Source: Rhodococcus sp. H36-A4
Lineage (GTDB): Bacteria > Actinomycetota > Actinomycetes > Mycobacteriales > Mycobacteriaceae
DNA length: 64,000 nucleotides
Direction of reading: 5' to 3'
Assembly (NCBI RefSeq): GCF_027158005.1
Contig: NZ_JAPVLQ010000004.1
Location: 344,723 to 408,722 of the forward strand
The translations under genes were made by a program, and so were the position numbers. Below are positions 53,463 to 63,193 of this stretch, piece by piece; position 1 is the first letter of the stretch; each line of letters starts with the position of its first letter. The notes beneath the pieces were generated by a model. The model had not been told where the DNA came from. It saw nothing but the letters and a program-made list of their open reading frames with translations, and made no database searches.

Positions 53463-55028
53463 TCACGACCGAAGTCCCGTGAGCCAGAACAACACGAGGA
53501 CTACGCAGAGACCGCCGAGGATCCAGCGGGCCAGCTGAAAGCGCAATCCGAGTATCAGGACGGTGAGCGCACCGATCACCGCTGCGGCGCCGGGAACGCC
53601 ACTGGTGATCTCGAACCCGGCCCCGGGTACCGACGCGGCCCAGTGCGCCACGGAGATCAACCACCACAGTGGCGCGGATGCCACCAGCACGATCAGCGAT
53701 GCGGCGCCGGTGGCGAAGCTCGCTACGACGGCCACGATCGCACCGATCACCGTGACGGGCGCCACGAGTGGAGCGACGGCTACGTTCGCCACCACACCGA
53801 CCGCTGAGAACGTGCCCGACATCCCTGCCACCACTGGCGCCGTCACCGCGTGGGCGGCGGCTGCCACCGCCACGATCTCGGCGCTCGCTCTCCCCCATCC
53901 ATGTCTGCGCAGCCAGTCCACCCACACCGGCGCCAAGACGACCAAACCTGCCGTCGCCGATACCGACAGCGCGAATCCGAAGTCCACGGCAAGTTCCGGC
54001 CACCAGGCGATCAGTCCGAGTACCGCGGTACAGAGACCTGGAACCGCTTGGCGCCTGCGTCCGGTGACGAGCGCGAGCAGTCCGATGCTTCCCATCACTG
54101 CCGCGCGCAGGACACTCGGGGACGGACGCGCGATCACCACGAAGATCAGCAGAACAAGAGCACATACCAATGCCGTTGTGCGCGGCCCCGTTCCGATTCC
54201 TCGGGCCAGCAGAAGGACAGCACCGAGCAGGATCGAGAAGTTCGCGCCGGAGACCGCCGTCAGATGAGTCAGACCAGCAGCCCGGAAATTGTTCGCTGTC
54301 TCTTCCGGTAACGCGGACACGTCGCCGACCACCAGTCCCGGCAAGAGACCGCCCCGGTCGGGCGGCAACGACGTCGAAGCGACGAGGGCGAGATTCGATC
54401 GGACATGCCGAGCGGCCGCCGCGAGCAGTCCGGGTTCGGAGACCGAGGTCGGCGGGCCCCCGACTCGCACCACGGCCACGGTGAGGTCCGCGCGGCCCGG
54501 TACGGACAGCTGCCCGCGGAGCGTCACCTCTTGGCCTGGTACCAGGTCGTCCCAACCGTCGGCAGGTGCGATGACCAGTACACGTCCACCGACGCGGTGT
54601 GGTGCGCCGGCGATATCCATCTGCGTCAGCTCGGCTCGGACCGTCACGGTTTCGGGCCCAGCGGACCGCGACGACCGCGGATCTTCACGCACGGTCACGG
54701 CGGCGCTGACCCAGGCCTGCCGTTCTGCGGCTCTACCGACCGGGCTTGTCTCGAATACTCCGACGTGTATCGCGGCCGCTGCGGCGAAGCACGCTCCCAG
54801 AACGAGCATCGCCACAACGCCTGGCACCACGCGCCGAACCGAGCCGGACTGTTCAGAAACCCGTGCAGTGCCGGCCACACCGAGCACGGTGGCGGCAACA
54901 CCGAGCGCAGCGGCGAGAATTGTCACTGCTGCGGCACCGGCCAACACGCCGAACACCATCGCAGCCCAACACAGCAGAGTCGAAGGGACCAGCCGAAAAT
55001 CGTAGGGACGAATCTCCGGTTCGATCAC
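53463..55028 (-). CDS. comEC: ComEC/Rec2-family DNA-uptake channel protein
   Basis: A 521-residue membrane protein with the ComEC N-terminal DUF4131 region and the Competence domain of about ten helices. The recognisable block is LLPGLVVGDVSALPEE, then GLTHLTAVSGANFSILLGAVL and ARPSPSVLRAAVMGSIGLLALVTGRRR. The C-terminal metallo-beta-lactamase domain of long ComEC proteins is absent; such short forms are usual in actinobacteria. Rhodococci are not generally known as naturally competent, so its role may differ. GTG 55028 overlaps the comEA stop by 4 bases. Confidence 0.9.
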   Translation of the reverse strand: MIEPEIRPYDFRLVPSTLLCWAAMVFGVLAGAAAVTILAAALGVAATVLGVAGTARVSEQSGSVRRVVPGVVAMLVLGACFAAAAAIHVGVFETSPVGRAAERQAWVSAAVTVREDPRSSRSAGPETVTVRAELTQMDIAGAPHRVGGRVLVIAPADGWDDLVPGQEVTLRGQLSVPGRADLTVAVVRVGGPPTSVSEPGLLAAAARHVRSNLALVASTSLPPDRGGLLPGLVVGDVSALPEETANNFRAAGLTHLTAVSGANFSILLGAVLLLARGIGTGPRTTALVCALVLLIFVVIARPSPSVLRAAVMGSIGLLALVTGRRRQAVPGLCTAVLGLIAWWPELAVDFGFALSVSATAGLVVLAPVWVDWLRRHGWGRASAEIVAVAAAAHAVTAPVVAGMSGTFSAVGVVANVAVAPLVAPVTVIGAIVAVVASFATGAASLIVLVASAPLWWLISVAHWAASVPGAGFEITSGVPGAAAVIGALTVLILGLRFQLARWILGGLCVVLVLFWLTGLRS

Positions 55029-55900
55029 ACGAACACCTGGCTCCGGAGCTTCTCGAGACGAACGGGGCCGATACCGTCGACCTCACCTAGTTGAGCGACA
55101 TCGGTGAACGGACCGTTCACCTCACGCCACGAGACGATGTTCGCAGCGGTTACCGGGCCTACTCCCGAGAGGGCATCCAGCTCGGCGACCGTCGCAGTGT
55201 TCAGATTCACCGTGCCGGCCTCGGGGCTGCCGGACAACAGCGCTCCGGTCGATCCCGACTGCTCCGCCGTAGTCGAACTCGCTTGGCCGCCTGCGGTTCC
55301 CGAAGCCGCTGATACCGTTCCGCTCACCAGCGGCCGCGGATCCGGCGGGATCGCCCCGACTAGGATTTGATCACCGTCGGTGACCTTCGCTGCCAGGTTC
55401 AGTGCCAAGACGTCCGCACCGTCGAGCGGACCTCCCGCCGCAGCCAACGCGTCCGCCACCCGCGAACCGGGAGGCAGATTAATCAGACCCGAAGACGACA
55501 CCAGTCCGACGACACTGACTACGACGTCTACTGCAGGAACCGGCTCCGATCCTTCGCTGGGCGGACCGGACTTCGGCGGTGTCGCAGCAGCCACCGACTC
55601 TGGTGTCACCACCGGAAGCGGTGGTACCGGAACGACTTCCGCTGAATTACGGAGAAATCCGTAACCGGCCACGAGGACGACGAGAAGGCCGACGGCGAAC
55701 AATGCGAACATGCCTTTTCGTCCCGGATCGAACCTGGCACCTCGCCAACGCTCCGGAAGATACGGCGAGAGTGCCGTCGTACGGCCTTCTTCTACATCGA
55801 GCCAACTATCTTGTCCCAAAGCATCATCGATACTTTCAACGGACTCGGGATCGCTACCCGAACCAGTCAGTGATCGCAGTCGCTCTTCAGGTCTCGCCAT
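55025..55900 (-). CDS. comEA: ComEA-family helix-hairpin-helix protein
   Basis: A 291-residue protein. A cytoplasmic N-terminus of about 65 residues is followed by one membrane helix (MFALFAVGLLVVLVAGYGFL), a Pro/Gly-rich linker and an SLBB domain (VVVSVVGLVSSSGLINLPPGSRVADALAAAGG). The C-terminal helix-hairpin-helix pair binds DNA (VNLNTATVAELDALSGVGPVTAANIV, then VDGIGPVRLEKLR). The start is ATG 55900 (MARPEERLRSL). It lies just upstream of, and coupled to, comEC, and would hand DNA to the ComEC channel. Confidence 0.91.
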   Translation of the reverse strand: MARPEERLRSLTGSGSDPESVESIDDALGQDSWLDVEEGRTTALSPYLPERWRGARFDPGRKGMFALFAVGLLVVLVAGYGFLRNSAEVVPVPPLPVVTPESVAAATPPKSGPPSEGSEPVPAVDVVVSVVGLVSSSGLINLPPGSRVADALAAAGGPLDGADVLALNLAAKVTDGDQILVGAIPPDPRPLVSGTVSAASGTAGGQASSTTAEQSGSTGALLSGSPEAGTVNLNTATVAELDALSGVGPVTAANIVSWREVNGPFTDVAQLGEVDGIGPVRLEKLRSQVFV

Positions 55901-56032
55901 CTCACGGACACTAACGATGGCCACATCACGTCGGCACAGAATTGCGTGGTCACCGATTGCCCTGTGGAACAAGGCCTCGCCTGTGGACAACCCCCCTCGC
56001 ACAACCGAAACTCTCGTGCGAGAGGACGGTGG

Positions 56033-56866
56033 TCACACCTGGGGACACACCGCGACGCCCACTGCGCCTGGACCCACATGAGCACCGACAACAGCACCGA
56101 ACGGCAGCGTTTCGAGCGTGACGATCTGCGGGATTCGGTCGGCGAGCATCGAAGCGACAGTCGCTGCGCGGGCTTCGCACTGCATGTGATGAACGGTGAG
56201 CGCAACCCCCGATTCACCCGATACCGCGGCAACCGCCTCGACGAGCTTGCCGAGTGCCTTCGTCGAGGTCCGAGTCTTTTCTTTCAACACGAGCTTTCCG
56301 TCGGCGAGGTGGAGCACAGGCTTCATGGCAAGCGCCGTCCCCAACAACGCTGCCGCCGCCCCGATCCGCCCGCCGCGGCGTAAATGATCGAGCCGGTCGA
56401 CCACGATGAAGCATCGCGTCCGGGCCGACACCGCCACGGCTTCGGCAAAGACCGAATCGAGAGTGCCGCCGCCAGCAGCAACACGCGCTGCCGAAAGTGC
56501 GGCATAACCAAGTCCCATGGCCACAGCAGCCGAATCCACGACGCGGACGCGATCGCCCAGTTCAGCGGCGGCTTGCCGCGCCCCATCCCAGGTGCTCGAC
56601 AGTCCACTCGAGATATGGACGGCCACCACTCCTGCACCGCCACTTTGCTCGAGTGCCGCGCCGTAGAGTTCGACCAGCTCGCCCGGCGAGCTGCCCGCGG
56701 TGGTCACCGGCCCGCCCGCGGCAAAGTCCGTGGGAATGTCGTCGACACTTTCGCGGAGATCGACGCCGCCGACGAAGACGTGCAGTGGTGCGATCGTGAT
56801 ACCAGCACTGCGCGCGGCACCCGGTTCGAGGCACGCCGAAGAATCGGTCACTACCGCGATGGTCAT
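56033..56866 (-). CDS. DegV family fatty-acid-binding protein
   Basis: A 277-residue DegV protein. The N-terminus is [15 protein letters not shown] and the lipid-phosphate contact block is [19 protein letters not shown]. Other landmarks are [14 protein letters not shown] and [17 protein letters not shown]. DegV/FakB proteins bind fatty acids for phosphorylation by a FakA kinase; no FakA gene is visible here. ATG 56866 overlaps the stop of octT by 4 bases (ATGA). Confidence 0.9.
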   Translation of the reverse strand: MTIAVVTDSSACLEPGAARSAGITIAPLHVFVGGVDLRESVDDIPTDFAAGGPVTTAGSSPGELVELYGAALEQSGGAGVVAVHISSGLSSTWDGARQAAAELGDRVRVVDSAAVAMGLGYAALSAARVAAGGGTLDSVFAEAVAVSARTRCFIVVDRLDHLRRGGRIGAAAALLGTALAMKPVLHLADGKLVLKEKTRTSTKALGKLVEAVAAVSGESGVALTVHHMQCEARAATVASMLADRIPQIVTLETLPFGAVVGAHVGPGAVGVAVCPQV

Positions 56867-57624
56867 AGCGCGGTTCCCTGTGCCTTGCGAAGTTCGACCA
56901 GCATCGCTTCGGCCACGGCGACGTGCGCGTCCCAGCCCCAGTGGATCCCGTCCGGGTTGGCGTTGTCGGAGAAGATGTTGTCGCGGACCGCTTCTGCAAG
57001 GTCGACCAAGGGGACGCCCGTGCTCTCACTCCAGGTGCGTAGTGCGCGCTCGGCCGCTGGTCGACCTGCATGAACCTTGCCGTATGCGTCACTGCGATGC
57101 ACTGAGGGCAGTGTGCCGATGACGGGAAGCTCCGGTCGAACGTATGCCAAAGCAGCGCGCGCCTGCTCGAGATAATCGACACTCAGCTTCGGTGGCAGCG
57201 CTACCGGCCAACGCAAATGCGCGAATCTCGGTTGTACCCACTGATATCCCGCTCGAACGACCCTCCGCAGCGCAGGCGGGCGGACGTAACGAATTTGCTC
57301 GCGAAGAGCCGTCGGCAACGGCGACGGCAACGAGTCCATTCCGCCGACACCGAAGACGACTGCACCCGCTTTCGGGATGGCAGCCCAGACCCGCGGATCC
57401 TGTGTCAGAGCCCACCAGACGTCGCGACTGGTCCAGCCGATTCGGGCAACCAACTCGACCCGCCATCCGAGCTCGGCCGCGACGAGGTTCGGCCAAATTC
57501 TCGGATCATCAACCGGCAGACCACCTTTGGGGCCAAAGTAACTGAGGGAATCGGCGAGCACCAGCAGTACCGGCGGAGCATTCTTCTCGGCCACAGGCGG
57601 TGCGTAGTCGTCAGAGGATGTCAT
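56863..57624 (-). CDS. octT: SGNH hydrolase-fold octanoyltransferase (OctT-like)
   Basis: A 253-residue SGNH-fold protein. The nucleophile is S26 in [11 protein letters not shown], and the catalytic Asp and His are in PDGIHW (D225, H228). The position between gpgP and degV is that of Rv2418c, known as OctT, which transfers octanoate to diglucosylglycerate, an early step of methylglucose lipopolysaccharide synthesis. The start is ATG 57624, overlapping the gpgP end by 14 bases; an open frame reaches 57654. The chain length of the acyl group cannot be read from sequence. Confidence 0.8.
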   Translation of the reverse strand: MTSSDDYAPPVAEKNAPPVLLVLADSLSYFGPKGGLPVDDPRIWPNLVAAELGWRVELVARIGWTSRDVWWALTQDPRVWAAIPKAGAVVFGVGGMDSLPSPLPTALREQIRYVRPPALRRVVRAGYQWVQPRFAHLRWPVALPPKLSVDYLEQARAALAYVRPELPVIGTLPSVHRSDAYGKVHAGRPAAERALRTWSESTGVPLVDLAEAVRDNIFSDNANPDGIHWGWDAHVAVAEAMLVELRKAQGTAL

Positions 57625-58276
57625 TGGCCACTCGCGCCGACGCGTTCCAGACATCCAAGCGCCAACCGAGGTCTTCGCCCTCCCCGTGACTGCTCAGCTG
57701 TACCCAACTCGTGTTGGAGAGACCACCGAGAACCGGCCAGCGATCGACTGGAAGGTCGAGTAGCGACGCGGTGAGAGCGGCGATCAATCCGCCGTGCGCG
57801 ACGAGCACGACCGGTCGATCAGAGGCGTCGGCCCCCCACTCTGGTAGCTGCTCCAGAAGTTCTTCGACGACGGGCACACTGCGACGGGCCACGTCGAGAC
57901 GGCTTTCACCCCCGGGTGGTGTGATCGAAGCGTCGGCACGCCACTTCAGACGCGCTCCAGGTGCCTGCACATCGACATCGAGGTGCGTGAGCCCCTGCCA
58001 CTGACCCAGGTGCGTCTCACGCAACCGCGCGTCGGTCGAGACCGGCAGTCCCGAGGCGTCCCCGAGTGCGACGGCGGTGTCGAAAGCGCGAGCAAGGTCC
58101 GACGAGACCACGCTCAGCGGCGAACGCAGTGTCAGTTCCGCTGCCGCAGTTTTGGCCTGTGTGCGCCCCAGCTCCGACAGATCGGTATCGAGCTGACCCT
58201 GCATCCGGCTCGTCGCGTTGTATTCGGTCTGACCGTGGCGCAGCAGGATCAAATGCCGCTTGACGGCAGCGCTCAC
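57611..58276 (-). CDS. gpgP: Histidine phosphatase, glucosyl-3-phosphoglycerate phosphatase-like
   Basis: A 221-residue phosphoglycerate-mutase-like phosphatase with the RHG motif [12 protein letters not shown] (H14) and the second His in [13 protein letters not shown]. Synteny with Rv2419c identifies it as likely GpgP, which removes phosphate from glucosyl-3-phosphoglycerate to give glucosylglycerate, the primer of methylglucose lipopolysaccharide. The start is GTG 58276, overlapping the rsfS stop (GTGA). Followed by octT, which uses a later product in the same path. Confidence 0.85.
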   Translation of the reverse strand: MSAAVKRHLILLRHGQTEYNATSRMQGQLDTDLSELGRTQAKTAAAELTLRSPLSVVSSDLARAFDTAVALGDASGLPVSTDARLRETHLGQWQGLTHLDVDVQAPGARLKWRADASITPPGGESRLDVARRSVPVVEELLEQLPEWGADASDRPVVLVAHGGLIAALTASLLDLPVDRWPVLGGLSNTSWVQLSSHGEGEDLGWRLDVWNASARVANDIL

Positions 58277-58662
58277 TGCTCCGTTTCCGGTTCCGCGCGC
58301 TCGCCGAGCCCCGGAACCTCCACGGTCGGGCAGTCCTTCCACAAACGCTCGAGAGCGTAGAAGTTGCGCTCGTCCTCGTGCTGAACATGGACGACGACGT
58401 CCACGTAGTCGAGCAGCGCCCATCGACCCTCGCGGGTGCCTTCTTTGCGCACCGGCTTGAAACCGGATTCGCGCAGGGTGTCCTCGATGCTCTCCACGAT
58501 CGCGTTGACCTGACGCTCGTTCGATGCCGAGGCGATCACGAAGCAATCGGTAATGAACAATTGATCCGACACGTCCAACACAACCACGTTCGTTGCGAGC
58601 TTGTCGTCGGCTGCGAGTGCCGCAATTCGCGCCATTGCGACGGCCTCGTTTGTTGCAGTCAC
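58273..58662 (-). CDS. rsfS: Ribosomal silencing factor RsfS
   Basis: A 129-residue factor that binds L14 and blocks subunit joining when nutrients are low. The core is [21 protein letters not shown] and [28 protein letters not shown]. The start is GTG 58662 ([16 protein letters not shown]), overlapping the nadD stop (GTGA). Gene order nadD-rsfS is near-universal. A 30-residue Glu/Pro-rich end follows the domain. Confidence 0.94.
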   Translation of the reverse strand: MTATNEAVAMARIAALAADDKLATNVVVLDVSDQLFITDCFVIASASNERQVNAIVESIEDTLRESGFKPVRKEGTREGRWALLDYVDVVVHVQHEDERNFYALERLWKDCPTVEVPGLGERAEPETEQ

Positions 58663-59432
58663 TTGACTTCTCTCCCACTGTTCAGGCTCGAGTCCTCGGT
58701 CACTGCGCTTGTGACGGACTTTGCCGGTTGCTGTTTTTGTGGCGCAGGCTCCGACATGGTGACGGAGCCGTCGAGACGCTGTGCGCCCCTGGGTCGGTAT
58801 AGGTTTCTCTTCGAGATGTACTGCACCACGCCGTCGGGTACGAGGTACCAGACCGGGCGATTCTCGCTTGCTCGGAGCCTGCATTCGGTAGAGGAGATTG
58901 CGAGTGCAGGGATCTCGATGAGCGTAAGCGCATCCGGTGACAAGTCTTGCAGGTGATCCGCCAGGTGCTCGACACCCAATTCGAACCCCGGTCGCGATAC
59001 GCCGACGAATTTCGCCAGTTCGAAGAGTTCCTCCCAGTTCTGCCAGGTGAGGATACTCTCCAGCGCATCGGCTCCGGTAATGAAGTACAGCTCCGCAGTG
59101 GGATGCTGCGCGCGAAGATCGCGCAGTGTGTCGACGGTGTAGGTGAGCTTCTCGCGATCGACATCGACTCGGCTGACCGAAAACCGCGGGTTGGAGGCGG
59201 TAGCGATCACTGTCATCAGGTACCGGTCCTCGGCCGGGCTGACAGACTTACCTTCTTTCTGCCACGGCACACCGGTCGGAACGAAGATGACCTCATCGAG
59301 ATCGAACGTATTGGCAACTTCACTCGCCGCTACGAGGTGCCCGTGGTGGATCGGATCGAAGGTTCCACCCATCACGCCCAGCTTTCGGCGCGTTGCCGAA
59401 TCGGAGGCTACGGCCGGAGATGGTTGCTGCAC
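58659..59432 (-). CDS. nadD: Nicotinate-nucleotide adenylyltransferase
   Basis: A 257-residue enzyme making deamido-NAD from nicotinate mononucleotide and ATP. The nucleotide-binding motif is [11 protein letters not shown] (22-32) and the ISSTECR motif near residue 200 is the family's second signature. The tail beyond SKRNLYRP (about 45 residues, Gln/Ser/Pro-rich) is not part of the core fold and is variable among actinobacteria. The start is ATG 59432. It begins the nadD-rsfS-gpgP-octT-degV run, all overlapping by about 4-14 bases. Confidence 0.94.
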   Translation of the reverse strand: MQQPSPAVASDSATRRKLGVMGGTFDPIHHGHLVAASEVANTFDLDEVIFVPTGVPWQKEGKSVSPAEDRYLMTVIATASNPRFSVSRVDVDREKLTYTVDTLRDLRAQHPTAELYFITGADALESILTWQNWEELFELAKFVGVSRPGFELGVEHLADHLQDLSPDALTLIEIPALAISSTECRLRASENRPVWYLVPDGVVQYISKRNLYRPRGAQRLDGSVTMSEPAPQKQQPAKSVTSAVTEDSSLNSGREVK

Positions 59433-59507
59433 GATTGTCGAGCTTACTTCGCCCCGGCAACGTGTCTTCGGCCAGACACCGTCCGGAGGTCCCGGTGGGC
59501 TCGAAGA

Positions 59508-60926
59508 TCACACCGGGAGCAGTCTCGACACGATGTCGGCCAGCTGCTGCGCCGAACGGCACTCGTACATGTTGATGACCTCGCGATAGACATCGGCGGC
59601 GGAATCGCCGGACCCCCATTGTCCGATCGGCTCCGGGTTGAGCCAATAGGCATGCTTGGCGACCGACACCGTGTGGGCCAGAGCGGCGACCTTCGGATCA
59701 CGGTAGTTCGTCCGGGCATCACCGAGTATCAACACCGAGGTCCTGGAGGTGACGGATTGGGCGAATCTGTCGTCGAAAGTCTGGAACGCATTTCCGTAGT
59801 CCGAGTGCCCGTCGAAGGTGATCAGATCGGACTCGCGGATGATCCGCGACATCGCAGCGCCGAGATCGGCACTGGAATCGAAGAACTGCGTCACCTCGTC
59901 GGTCGAGTCTATGAAAGCAAAGATTCGGACCTTCGAAAACTGCTCGCGGAGAGCATGAACCAACAGCAACGTGAAATGACTGAAGCCTGCGACCGAGCCC
60001 GACACGTCGCACATCACCACCAGTTCGGGTCTGGCCCGACGGGGCTTGCGCTGCACGAGGTCGATCGGTACGCCGCCGGTGGACATGGATTTGCGCAGGG
60101 TCCGACGCAGGTCGATGGAGCCTGCGCGGCTTCGGCTGCGTCGCGCAGCGAGCCTGCTGGCCAGAAGCCTGGCAAGCGGTGTGACGCTGCGTCTGAGTGC
60201 CACCATTTCGGTGTCGGACGCGCGCAGAAAGTCGACTTCTTCAGCCAACTTGGGAACGCCGTAACTTGCCACTCGCTCGCGTCCGAGTTGCTCCGCTGCG
60301 CGACGCCGGGTCTCGTTGTCGATCATCTTGCGGAGGTCGGCGATACGCGCCGCAGCGGTGCGCTTGGCGACCTCGTCCTCGTACGGCGAGGAGGACCGGT
60401 CCGAACCGGTCTCCGCGTTGCCGAGAAGACCCTCCAGAATTTTGCTCAGCAACGTATCGGGTGCGACGTCGCGTAGCGCCTGATACGCAGAGAACGACGG
60501 CCCGTTCGTCGAGGTGTACTGCCCGAGTTCCTCGACCATCTGCGCCGCGAGCATTTCGGTGAGGCTCACCGCCTCCGGGCTGCCGTCGACGAGCAGCTCG
60601 GTGATGAGTTCGCGCAGCGCAGTGATGTCGACCTCGCCGTCGGCCGTGCGTGGAAGGGCAGTGTCGATCCCCCCTGAGTCCCGTTGCCCTGATGCCGCTG
60701 GAAACCACAGATCGAAGAGAGCGTCGAACGTGTCACGATGAGTGGGCCGACGAAGGAGCGAGCATGCAAGCCCCTCGCGAAGCGCTTCGCGGTCCAACAT
60801 ATCGAGCACCGAGAGCACTCGACCTGCGTCGATGGTTTCGGACGGCCCGACCGCGATCCCGCGTTTACGCAACGCGGTGACGAAATCTACGAGGTGACCG
60901 GGCAGACCGTGCGGAGGTGACTGCAT
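59508..60926 (-). CDS. vWA domain protein (CoxE-like)
   Basis: A 472-residue protein whose C-terminal half is a von Willebrand factor A-like domain, with the MIDAS motif in VVMCDVSGSVAGFS (D-x-S-x-S) and a later T/D in FDGHSDYGNAF. The N-terminal half is helical and Arg-rich. It pairs with the MoxR ATPase just upstream (1-base gap), a common MoxR-vWA chaperone pair that activates or assembles metal-containing or large enzymes. The client is unknown. The start is ATG 60926. No CO-dehydrogenase genes are nearby, so the CoxE label is only a family name. Confidence 0.85.
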   Translation of the reverse strand: MQSPPHGLPGHLVDFVTALRKRGIAVGPSETIDAGRVLSVLDMLDREALREGLACSLLRRPTHRDTFDALFDLWFPAASGQRDSGGIDTALPRTADGEVDITALRELITELLVDGSPEAVSLTEMLAAQMVEELGQYTSTNGPSFSAYQALRDVAPDTLLSKILEGLLGNAETGSDRSSSPYEDEVAKRTAAARIADLRKMIDNETRRRAAEQLGRERVASYGVPKLAEEVDFLRASDTEMVALRRSVTPLARLLASRLAARRSRSRAGSIDLRRTLRKSMSTGGVPIDLVQRKPRRARPELVVMCDVSGSVAGFSHFTLLLVHALREQFSKVRIFAFIDSTDEVTQFFDSSADLGAAMSRIIRESDLITFDGHSDYGNAFQTFDDRFAQSVTSRTSVLILGDARTNYRDPKVAALAHTVSVAKHAYWLNPEPIGQWGSGDSAADVYREVINMYECRSAQQLADIVSRLLPV

Positions 60927-60927
60927 G

Positions 60928-61815
60928 TCAGTTCAGCCGAAGGTCGGCCGCAGCTTTGATCTGGTCGGATTGGTGTTTGAGGACGACACCGAGGGTGGCT
61001 CGGACCGCGTCGTCGTCCAGGGTGTCCATGCCGAGTGCGAGGACAGTGCGACCCCAATCGATGGTTTCGGCCACCGATGGCAGCTTTTTCAGTTGCATCG
61101 CGCGCAACACTCCGATTGTGCGCACCATCTGCTCGGCAATCGCTTCCGGAAGCTCCGGCACTCGACTGGCGAGGATTCGCAGTTCGAGATCGGCGTCGGG
61201 GAAGTCGAGATGCAAGTAAAGGCAGCGCCGCTTGAGCGCTTCCGACAACTCACGGGTTGCGTTCGATGTCAGGATGACGAACGGCTTCCGCGTTGCGGTG
61301 ATGGTCCCCAATTCGGGAATGGTCACAGCGAAATCGCTGAGTACCTCGAGCAGCAAACCCTCGATCTCGACGTCGGCCTTGTCTGTCTCGTCGATCAGCA
61401 GAACGGTTGGATCCTCGCGTCGAATGGCCTGCAGCAATGGCCGGGCAAGCAGGAACTCTTCGGAAAAGACGTCCAGCTTCGTCTCGTCCCAATCCTGATG
61501 GCCTGCCGAGCTCGACTGAATGCGCAATATCTGCTTGGCGTGATTCCACTCGTACAGTGCTCGTGCCTCGTCGACACCTTCGTAGCACTGCAGTCGAACC
61601 AGTTCGGCGTCCGTCGACTGAGCGACGGCACGGGCAAGTTCGGTCTTCCCGACCCCTGCCGGGCCTTCGATCAGAAGAGGCTTGTCCAGTCGATCGGCAA
61701 GGAACACCGATGTTGCCGTGGCTTTGTTCGCCAGGTAGCCGGTCTCGCCGAGCCGGGTGACGACGTCGTCGACGCTTGCGAACAGCGGCGGCGACGTCGG
61801 TAGTGCTCGATCCAC
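60928..61815 (-). CDS. MoxR-type AAA+ ATPase
   Basis: A 295-residue AAA+ ATPase. Walker A is EGPAGVGKTE (51-58 for GPAGVGKT), Walker B is VLLIDETDKAD and the sensor region has VILTSNATRELSEALKRRCLYLHLDFP, typical of MoxR. It probably works with the vWA protein encoded 1 base downstream. It lies 21 bases after proA and may belong to the same transcript, although no shared function is evident. Confidence 0.9.
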   Translation of the reverse strand: MDRALPTSPPLFASVDDVVTRLGETGYLANKATATSVFLADRLDKPLLIEGPAGVGKTELARAVAQSTDAELVRLQCYEGVDEARALYEWNHAKQILRIQSSSAGHQDWDETKLDVFSEEFLLARPLLQAIRREDPTVLLIDETDKADVEIEGLLLEVLSDFAVTIPELGTITATRKPFVILTSNATRELSEALKRRCLYLHLDFPDADLELRILASRVPELPEAIAEQMVRTIGVLRAMQLKKLPSVAETIDWGRTVLALGMDTLDDDAVRATLGVVLKHQSDQIKAAADLRLN

Positions 61816-61836
61816 GTCTGCTCCTTATGCTTTTTC

Positions 61837-63120
61837 TCAGACCGCGCGGGTGTGTCCTTCGCCCCAGACGGTCCATTTGGTAGAGGTCAGTTCAGGCAGG
61901 CCCATGGGCCCGCGAGCGTGCAGTTTTTGCGTCGAGATTCCGATTTCTGCGCCGAACCCGAACTGCTCTCCGTCGGTGAATGCTGTCGACGCGTTGACCA
62001 TCACGGCCGCGGCGTCGACCCGGTTGGTGAACTCGCGGGCCGCGCTGAGGTCCGCGGTGACGATTGCTTCGGTGTGTCCGGTGCCGTATGCGTCGATGTG
62101 CGCGATGGCCTCGTCGATACCGTCGACGACCTTGAGGGCGACGTCGAGGGACAAATATTCCTCGGTCCAGTCCTGTTCGGTGGCGGGCACGAGCCCGGGT
62201 AGGTCGCCGTGCACGACGACGCTATGGCTCTGGAAAGCCTGTAGGAGCTGCGGGACGGCAGTCTCGGCGATTGCCGCGTCGACCAGGACGGTCTCTGCTG
62301 AATTGCAGACGCTGACGCGTCGAGTTTTCGAATTGAGAACGATCTTCTCGGCCATGAGAAGGTCGGCCGCGGAATGAATGTAAATGTGGCAGTTACCCAC
62401 TCCGGTCTCGATCGTCGGTACCGTCGCATCTCGCACGACGGCCGCGATCAGTCCCGCGCCGCCGCGCGGGATCACGACGTCTACCAGCCCTCGTGCCTGG
62501 ATCAAATGCGTGACGGAGGACCGATCCGCGCTCGGAAGCAGTTGCACTGCGTCGACCGGAAGACCGCTTGCTGCCAGCGCATTCTGCAACACCTGGACCA
62601 ATGCGGCATTGGAACGGGCAGCGGACGAAGATCCCCGCAGCAGCGCCGCATTTCCTGACTTGAAGGCAAGTCCGAACGCATCGACCGTGACGTTGGGTCG
62701 GGCCTCGTAGACCATGCCGACGACGCCGAGGGGCACCCGTACCTGGCGAATCTCCAGCCCATTGGGCATAGTCGAACCACGTACGACGCCGCCGATAGGA
62801 TCCGGCAGCCCTGCGACCTTACGCAGGCCCGCAGCGATACCGTCGATACGTGTGTCGGTGAGTCGAAGTCTGTCGAGCAGTCCTTCGTCGGTTCCGGCGG
62901 CGCGCGCGGCGTCGACATCGGCAGTGTTCGCGGCCAGTACCTCGGGAACTGCCGCCAACAGGGCATCGGCTGCAGCATGCAGCGCAGCGTCCTTGGCTGC
63001 GGTCGTCATCAGCGCCAAGGTCTTCGATGCCACGCGTGCGCGTCGGGCCGCGGTGTGAACCTGCTCACGCGTATCGAGTTCACCGATGGTCGCGTTCGCC
63101 GAAACAGGTGTGACCGTCAT
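61837..63120 (-). CDS. proA: Glutamate-5-semialdehyde dehydrogenase (gamma-glutamyl phosphate reductase)
   Basis: A 427-residue NADPH enzyme, second step of proline synthesis. The aldehyde-dehydrogenase fold is evident, with the catalytic Cys in [15 protein letters not shown]. The block [11 protein letters not shown] and the C-terminal [21 protein letters not shown] are ProA signatures. Full length. The start is ATG 63120. The gene order proA-MoxR-vWA-nadD matches Rv2427c-Rv2425c-Rv2421c. proB is not in the window. Confidence 0.96.
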   Translation of the reverse strand: MTVTPVSANATIGELDTREQVHTAARRARVASKTLALMTTAAKDAALHAAADALLAAVPEVLAANTADVDAARAAGTDEGLLDRLRLTDTRIDGIAAGLRKVAGLPDPIGGVVRGSTMPNGLEIRQVRVPLGVVGMVYEARPNVTVDAFGLAFKSGNAALLRGSSSAARSNAALVQVLQNALAASGLPVDAVQLLPSADRSSVTHLIQARGLVDVVIPRGGAGLIAAVVRDATVPTIETGVGNCHIYIHSAADLLMAEKIVLNSKTRRVSVCNSAETVLVDAAIAETAVPQLLQAFQSHSVVVHGDLPGLVPATEQDWTEEYLSLDVALKVVDGIDEAIAHIDAYGTGHTEAIVTADLSAAREFTNRVDAAAVMVNASTAFTDGEQFGFGAEIGISTQKLHARGPMGLPELTSTKWTVWGEGHTRAV

Positions 63121-63193
63121 GCCCTACACAGTAGCCAGCGGCTTCTTCCAGCACGATGCGGTGCCCCGTGAAGCGAAGATCCTCCGCTCGACG

